From Asticcacaulis taihuensis (lineage in GTDB: Bacteria; Pseudomonadota; Alphaproteobacteria; Caulobacterales; Caulobacteraceae): a stretch of DNA of 64,000 bases. Of the stretch, positions 60,402-64,000 are shown piece after piece; position 1 is the first letter of the stretch; every line of letters begins with the position of its first letter. The notes under the pieces were generated by a model. The model did no database searches, was not told the origin of the DNA, and worked only from the letters and a program-made list of their open reading frames with translations. A program made the position numbers and the translations under genes. The stretch lies in the NCBI RefSeq assembly GCF_900100255.1, contig NZ_FMTS01000005.1:62001-126000 (forward strand), given 5' to 3'.

Positions 60402-61517
60402 TCAGAACAAACACATCTGCGGATCACCGCCGCGAAACTGTGTGCTGTCGAGCGGCTGTCCGGGCTTGTCCAGTCCGTAGCGTTTGACGGCCATCTTCAG
60501 GCGGTTCTGGATCAGGTCGGCATAGACGCCTTCACCGCGCATCCGGCTGCCGAATTGGGCATTGTAAAGCTTGCCGCCCCGGCATTCGCGGATGTGATTG
60601 AGCACCTTGTCGGCACGATCGGGGAAATGGGCGCGCAGCCATTCCTCGAACAGCCCCTTGATTTCATGCGGCAGGCGGATCAGCACGCCGCCGGCCCGCG
60701 TGGCGCCGGCATGGGCCGCCGCTTCCATGACCTTTTCGATCTCATGGTCGGTCAGGCCGGGAATGACTGGCGCCATCAGGACGCTGGTCGGGATGCCAGC
60801 GTCGGTCAGGGCGCGGACCGTATCGAGACGGCGTGACGGGGTGGCGGCGCGCGGTTCCATAACGCGCGCCAGGTCGCGGTCCAGCGTGGTGATCGACAGG
60901 GCGGCCTTGAAGAGGTTGAGGTCCGCCATCGCGGCCAGGATATCGATATCGCGCTGGATCAGGGCCGACTTTGTGATGATATGGACGGGATGGCGGAATT
61001 CATACAGCACCTCAAGGATTCCGCGCGTCAGTCTCTCCGATTTTTCGGTCGGCTGGTAGGCGTCGGTATTGATGCCGAGTGCAATCGGCGCGGGGGTGTA
61101 GCTCCGCGCTGACAGTTCCTGGCGCAGGGCCTGGGCGGCATCGGGTTTGCGAAAGATGCGCGTCTCGAAATCCATGCCGGGTGAGAGATCGAGCCAGGCG
61201 TGCGTTGGCCTGGCAAAGCAGTAGATGCAACCGTGTTCGCAGCCTTTATAGGGGTTTATCGAACGATCAAACCCGACATCGGGCGAGCTGTTGCGGCTGA
61301 TAACCCGCCTGACCGTATCGACGCCCAATATCGTCTTGCGGCGGGCCTTCGCCCAGTCCTCACGCTCATGGTCGCTCCAGCCGTCATCGATATCGTAACG
61401 GTCGGCCACGCCGAAGCGGTGACTGGGTCGGTTGGAGACGGAACCGCGTCCCTTGCGCGGCAGGTCGGGCAGGGCGTCATCACTTTTTGTGCGTGTATCT
61501 GGTGGAGGCGCGGGCAT
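60402..61517 (-). CDS. PA0069-family radical SAM protein
   Basis: 371 aa. The [4Fe-4S] motif is NPYKGCEHGCIYCFARPTH (CxxxCxxC) near residue 95, and THAWLDLSPGMDFETRIFRK follows. It belongs to the SplB-like PA0069 group, of unknown substrate, seen with photolyase or DNA-repair genes in other bacteria. The N-terminus is basic and contains an RFGVADRYDIDDGW segment. It is single, with no operon partner visible. Confidence 0.85.
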   Translation of the reverse strand: MPAPPPDTRTKSDDALPDLPRKGRGSVSNRPSHRFGVADRYDIDDGWSDHEREDWAKARRKTILGVDTVRRVISRNSSPDVGFDRSINPYKGCEHGCIYCFARPTHAWLDLSPGMDFETRIFRKPDAAQALRQELSARSYTPAPIALGINTDAYQPTEKSERLTRGILEVLYEFRHPVHIITKSALIQRDIDILAAMADLNLFKAALSITTLDRDLARVMEPRAATPSRRLDTVRALTDAGIPTSVLMAPVIPGLTDHEIEKVMEAAAHAGATRAGGVLIRLPHEIKGLFEEWLRAHFPDRADKVLNHIRECRGGKLYNAQFGSRMRGEGVYADLIQNRLKMAVKRYGLDKPGQPLDSTQFRGGDPQMCLF

Positions 61518-61561
61518 GGCCGCACCCTACGCCGAAAAGTGAACAAATCAAGAACAAATTA

Positions 61562-62542
61562 TCAGGCGGCTTTTCCAGGTTTCTGGCTTGCCGGCGGGAC
61601 AAATGGCGTGACGCCGTCATCATAGATGATTGTGCCGGGTCGCTGCGGATCGAGCGAGAAGGCCGGGGTCAGCGGGCTCTTGTGGCCCTTGAAGCCGCCA
61701 CTCATGAGCTTGTAGGCGCGGGCGAAGACGATCTTCAACGGTTCCAGGATCTTCGGTGATCTGGCGAGGCTCGGATTAAGACCAAACAGGCGGCGCAGCA
61801 AGCCGTTGGCATAGATGATATTGGCGTGCCACAGGGCGCGCGGTGTCATGAACTCGATCGACAGCGATACATTGACCATGTCACCATTGACGATGCGGTG
61901 CGGCGCGTTCTGCGGCCAGGTCAGCATCTCGCCTGGCTTGAGATCGTGGATCATTGCCCTGTCGTCGAAGGCGGGATCATAGGGCAGGTTTTCATCGCTT
62001 TCGCGCAGGGCAATGCCCTCGATCTGGCGATCAGTGAAGAAGCCGGCATCGGCCGGATAGAGATAGACTTTTTTCACGCCGCGCACCTGCCACAACATCA
62101 CCATCGGCATGTCGAGATGGTAGACGACATGGGCATTGGGTGAGGAGATCAGCAGGCCGAGATCGGTCTTGAGGTTATGCGTGCCGGTCTTTTCCGCCAC
62201 CTCGGCGAAGATGCGGTCGCACAGGTCGGCTACGGCGGGATCGGCATGATTGACGCGGCGCAGGTTGAGCCACAGGCGGCCGTGCTTCACGGCTTCCATC
62301 AGGGCGCGACCATCCAGTTCGGTGCCGTCCTTCGCCGTTTTGCGGCCGAGATACCATTCGCCGAAAACCGTCGGGTCATAGCCCATGGTGAAGACCTCGA
62401 CGCTGTCACGCGGATAGCGGTCGATCAGGGCGATCAGCGCCTCCTCGCTGAACAGGTCGCTGTCGGCAATGTTGTGCGTGAAGAGCAGGTTTTCCCTGGT
62501 GAAGGCACGCTGTGTTTCCGGTGTCCAGTTGATCAGGGTCAT
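61562..62542 (-). CDS. Cupin-like/JmjC-type protein
   Basis: 326 aa from ATG 62542. Cupin core with a likely metal triad: VYHLDMPMVMLWQVRGVKKV (H.D) and WPQNAPHRIVNGDMVNVSLS (distal His). This matches the cupin-like family related to 2-oxoglutarate oxygenases of the JmjC type. Its targets are unknown. The start overlaps the stop of the glycosyltransferase gene (ATGA), so it is translated with that gene. It has a soluble C-terminal tail ending in PPASQKPGKAA. Confidence 0.78.
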   Translation of the reverse strand: MTLINWTPETQRAFTRENLLFTHNIADSDLFSEEALIALIDRYPRDSVEVFTMGYDPTVFGEWYLGRKTAKDGTELDGRALMEAVKHGRLWLNLRRVNHADPAVADLCDRIFAEVAEKTGTHNLKTDLGLLISSPNAHVVYHLDMPMVMLWQVRGVKKVYLYPADAGFFTDRQIEGIALRESDENLPYDPAFDDRAMIHDLKPGEMLTWPQNAPHRIVNGDMVNVSLSIEFMTPRALWHANIIYANGLLRRLFGLNPSLARSPKILEPLKIVFARAYKLMSGGFKGHKSPLTPAFSLDPQRPGTIIYDDGVTPFVPPASQKPGKAA

Positions 62543-63516
62543 GTCTTTGTCTTTGCGTCTTTTTTGAGCAATACCTGCCCATAAAATTTCATCTTGAAGG
62601 GCGGAAACCACAGGGTCTTGCCGAGGCCGCGCGCCGCCTTGTCGAGCACGAAGGCCCGGCGCGGATGGCGCATTGCGAACAGGAAAAGGCTGGCGATTCC
62701 GAATATCCCGGCCTGAACCAGGCCCTGTGCCATCCAGCCGGCGCAGGCGAGGAACCGGCCATTGACGCCGCTCGAATGGCTGGGGCCTTGGCCGTAGGCG
62801 AAGCCGCGTTTCAGAGTATAGGCCAGCGTAGCGCGCGTGGGCGGCACATCTTCAAAAACCGGGGCATCGGCGGCCCAGGCCATGATCCGACCCTCCGCCT
62901 TCATGGCGGTGAAGAGGATGTCGTCCTCGCCGCCCATTTCGTTCTGCAGGGTGCTGAAAGGCGTCTTCGAGGTGAGCGCGGCGGTCTTCAGCAGCGAATT
63001 GCCGCAGCCATAATAGTGCGGCAGGATTTCCGATTGCGCCGGTCCGAAGCGCGAGAAAAAATGTTCGTAATAGGGACGATTATGGCGGGTATCGGCAGGT
63101 AGGCGGGCTGTGACCGGTCCGAAAACGACATCGGCATCGAATTGCCTTTGCGCCGCCATCAGGCGGTTCAGCCAGTTGGCGGGCGCTTCTTCGTCGTCAT
63201 CGAGAAAGGCGATGAAATCACTGTTGCATAGGGCCACGGCGCTGTTGCGGGCATTGGCGACGCCGGTTTTAGGCTCGTGGATATAGGTGACCGGGAAGGG
63301 CGCAGCAAAAGCTTCGACCTGCGCCCGCGCTGAGGCTTCCGGGCTGTTGTCGCAGACAATCAGGCTGAGCGGCGGCGCGTCCTTCTGGGTGAGAATCGAG
63401 CGCATCGCCGTTTCCAGTCCCTGTGGCCGGCGGAAGGTCGGGATGATGACGCAGACGCGCGCCAGATCGCTCTCGGTGTTCCGGGACATAAGGGCGTGCG
63501 GACTGCTGTCGGGCAT
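62539..63516 (-). CDS. Glycosyltransferase family 2
   Basis: 325 aa from ATG 63516; TTG 63582 or ATG 63489 are alternatives. GT-A fold: VIIPTFRRPQGLETAMRSIL, VANARNSAVALCNSDFIAF and the metal-binding LDDDEEAPANWLNRL. A C-terminal hydrophobic segment (GWMAQGLVQAGIFGIASLFL) suggests membrane contact. It probably transfers a sugar onto an envelope glycan. It is coupled to the cupin-like gene. No donor can be named. Confidence 0.88.
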   Translation of the reverse strand: MPDSSPHALMSRNTESDLARVCVIIPTFRRPQGLETAMRSILTQKDAPPLSLIVCDNSPEASARAQVEAFAAPFPVTYIHEPKTGVANARNSAVALCNSDFIAFLDDDEEAPANWLNRLMAAQRQFDADVVFGPVTARLPADTRHNRPYYEHFFSRFGPAQSEILPHYYGCGNSLLKTAALTSKTPFSTLQNEMGGEDDILFTAMKAEGRIMAWAADAPVFEDVPPTRATLAYTLKRGFAYGQGPSHSSGVNGRFLACAGWMAQGLVQAGIFGIASLFLFAMRHPRRAFVLDKAARGLGKTLWFPPFKMKFYGQVLLKKDAKTKT

Positions 63517-63678
63517 GGAGGTAATGGACGCCTTCGGGACGTAAAGAGATCGGAAAGTCGCGAACCGCAAGGTCCGGGCCAAGCGGACACTGCCACAAAA
63601 GGGTAAATTTCAGGTATGGCAGCAGGCTTAACGGTCTTTAAGGCATGGGCGAGATGACAAAAATTCTTGACGTAATGA

Positions 63679-63690
63679 CAAGTATACTTG
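63679..63690. promoter_or_regulatory. 12-bp perfect palindrome and CTTGACRTA direct repeats
   Basis: CAAGTATACTTG is self-complementary. It overlaps two direct copies of CTTGACRTA (63666-63674 and 63687-63695), 21 bases apart, two helical turns. It is a candidate operator-promoter for the membrane protein that starts at 63745. Confidence 0.5.
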
Positions 63691-63744
63691 ACATATTGAA
63701 ATCAGCCATGTAAAGCGTCCTTGTCATTTCATGGGAGGTTGGTC

Positions 63745-64000
63745 ATGACAGGTTCGAAATGGAAGTTTGCCGGCGGGGTGGCTGTGGCGGCATTGATCGG
63801 TGGGCTGTTGGGCGGGTTCAATATGAGCTGGAGCCGGGAGCCATCGTTTCCGCTTTATGGCCTGATCATAGATGTCTGCGCCGTTCCGGTCCTGATCATG
63901 CTGATCCTTTATGTGCGTAAACTGAAGGCGGCCACGAGCGATGAATTCAGTATCGCCAAGAAGCGCTATGCTGCGCAGAGCGGCTTCATGATCGGTTTCG
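63745..64000 (+). CDS. Membrane protein, partial (cut by window edge)
   Basis: 85 codons visible from ATG 63745 (preceded by GGGAGG at 63733), with no stop before the edge. TM1 is FAGGVAVAALIGGLLGGFN and TM2 is LIIDVCAVPVLIMLILYVRK, followed by a charged loop and the start of another hydrophobic segment (AAQSGFMIGF). Family not recognised; the layout resembles small membrane proteins paired with XRE regulators. The rest lies beyond 64,000. Confidence 0.7.
   Translation, partial: MTGSKWKFAGGVAVAALIGGLLGGFNMSWSREPSFPLYGLIIDVCAVPVLIMLILYVRKLKAATSDEFSIAKKRYAAQSGFMIGF

Noticed and set aside
1-64000. CRISPR array
   Set aside because: No regularly spaced direct repeats with unique spacers were seen, and no cas genes are present.

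Overview
The window looks like chromosome of an alphaproteobacterium, most likely Caulobacterales and Asticcacaulis-like. This is inferred from the gene set: a PTS-Ntr cluster with a short HprK, a KDO cluster, an ECF41 sigma factor, uronate catabolism genes and GC-rich codon use. No rRNA or other phylogenetic marker is present.

Positions 1 to about 18.9 kb are accessory DNA. A VirD2-like relaxase (DUF3363 type) runs off the left edge. Upstream of it, on the same strand, is an XRE regulator followed by three tandem paralogues of an unrecognised family. A 438-base divergent gap holds nested inverted repeats. Next comes a visibly AT-richer operon on the plus strand: a drmE-like protein, a NERD-UvrD helicase, drmA, drmB, a C5-cytosine methyltransferase and an HNH nuclease. 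It reads as a DISARM-type anti-phage system of class 2 flavour, with no PLD-nuclease drmC, two extra enzymes, and very tight gene coupling through the first four genes. From 16.5 to 18.8 kb lies a scar: hairpins, direct repeats, a degraded IS3-family element, and the 3' remnant of a DUF3732 (ABC-three-component) gene. A tRNA-Gly(CCC) gene at 18,960-19,033 marks the return to backbone.

From 19 to 26 kb is a tripartite RND efflux operon (MFP, pump, outer-membrane factor) with a divergent TetR regulator. Two matching 12-bp palindromes and a 28-bp dyad lie between them. From 26.5 to 30 kb are a lipoprotein, a CsbD protein, a DUF5060/DUF5605 glycosidase-like protein and a secreted protein. From 30 to 34.2 kb, all on the minus strand, are KDO synthesis (kdsD, kdsB, kdsA) and the PTS-Ntr set (hprK, EIIA, HPr). 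From 34.3 to 51.2 kb are membrane proteins, including an acyltransferase operon with two paralogous membrane proteins and its probable HTH regulator. The same stretch holds a hydrolase, an MHS-type transporter, an M1 aminopeptidase, a DUF3034 protein with an exported truncated haemoglobin, a PP2C-kinase fusion, and moeA-moaB.

From 51.2 to 60.4 kb is a hexuronate catabolic regulon: a reductase, uxaA, a LacI regulator, uxaC, an FAH-family hydratase and kdgK. Three copies of an ATGACACCGGTATCAT-like operator tie the transcription units together. Within it sits an ECF41 sigma factor with a carboxymuconolactone decarboxylase gene, whose upstream DNA carries an exact ECF41 promoter. The right end has a radical SAM protein, a cupin-like protein, a family 2 glycosyltransferase and a partial membrane protein cut by the window edge.
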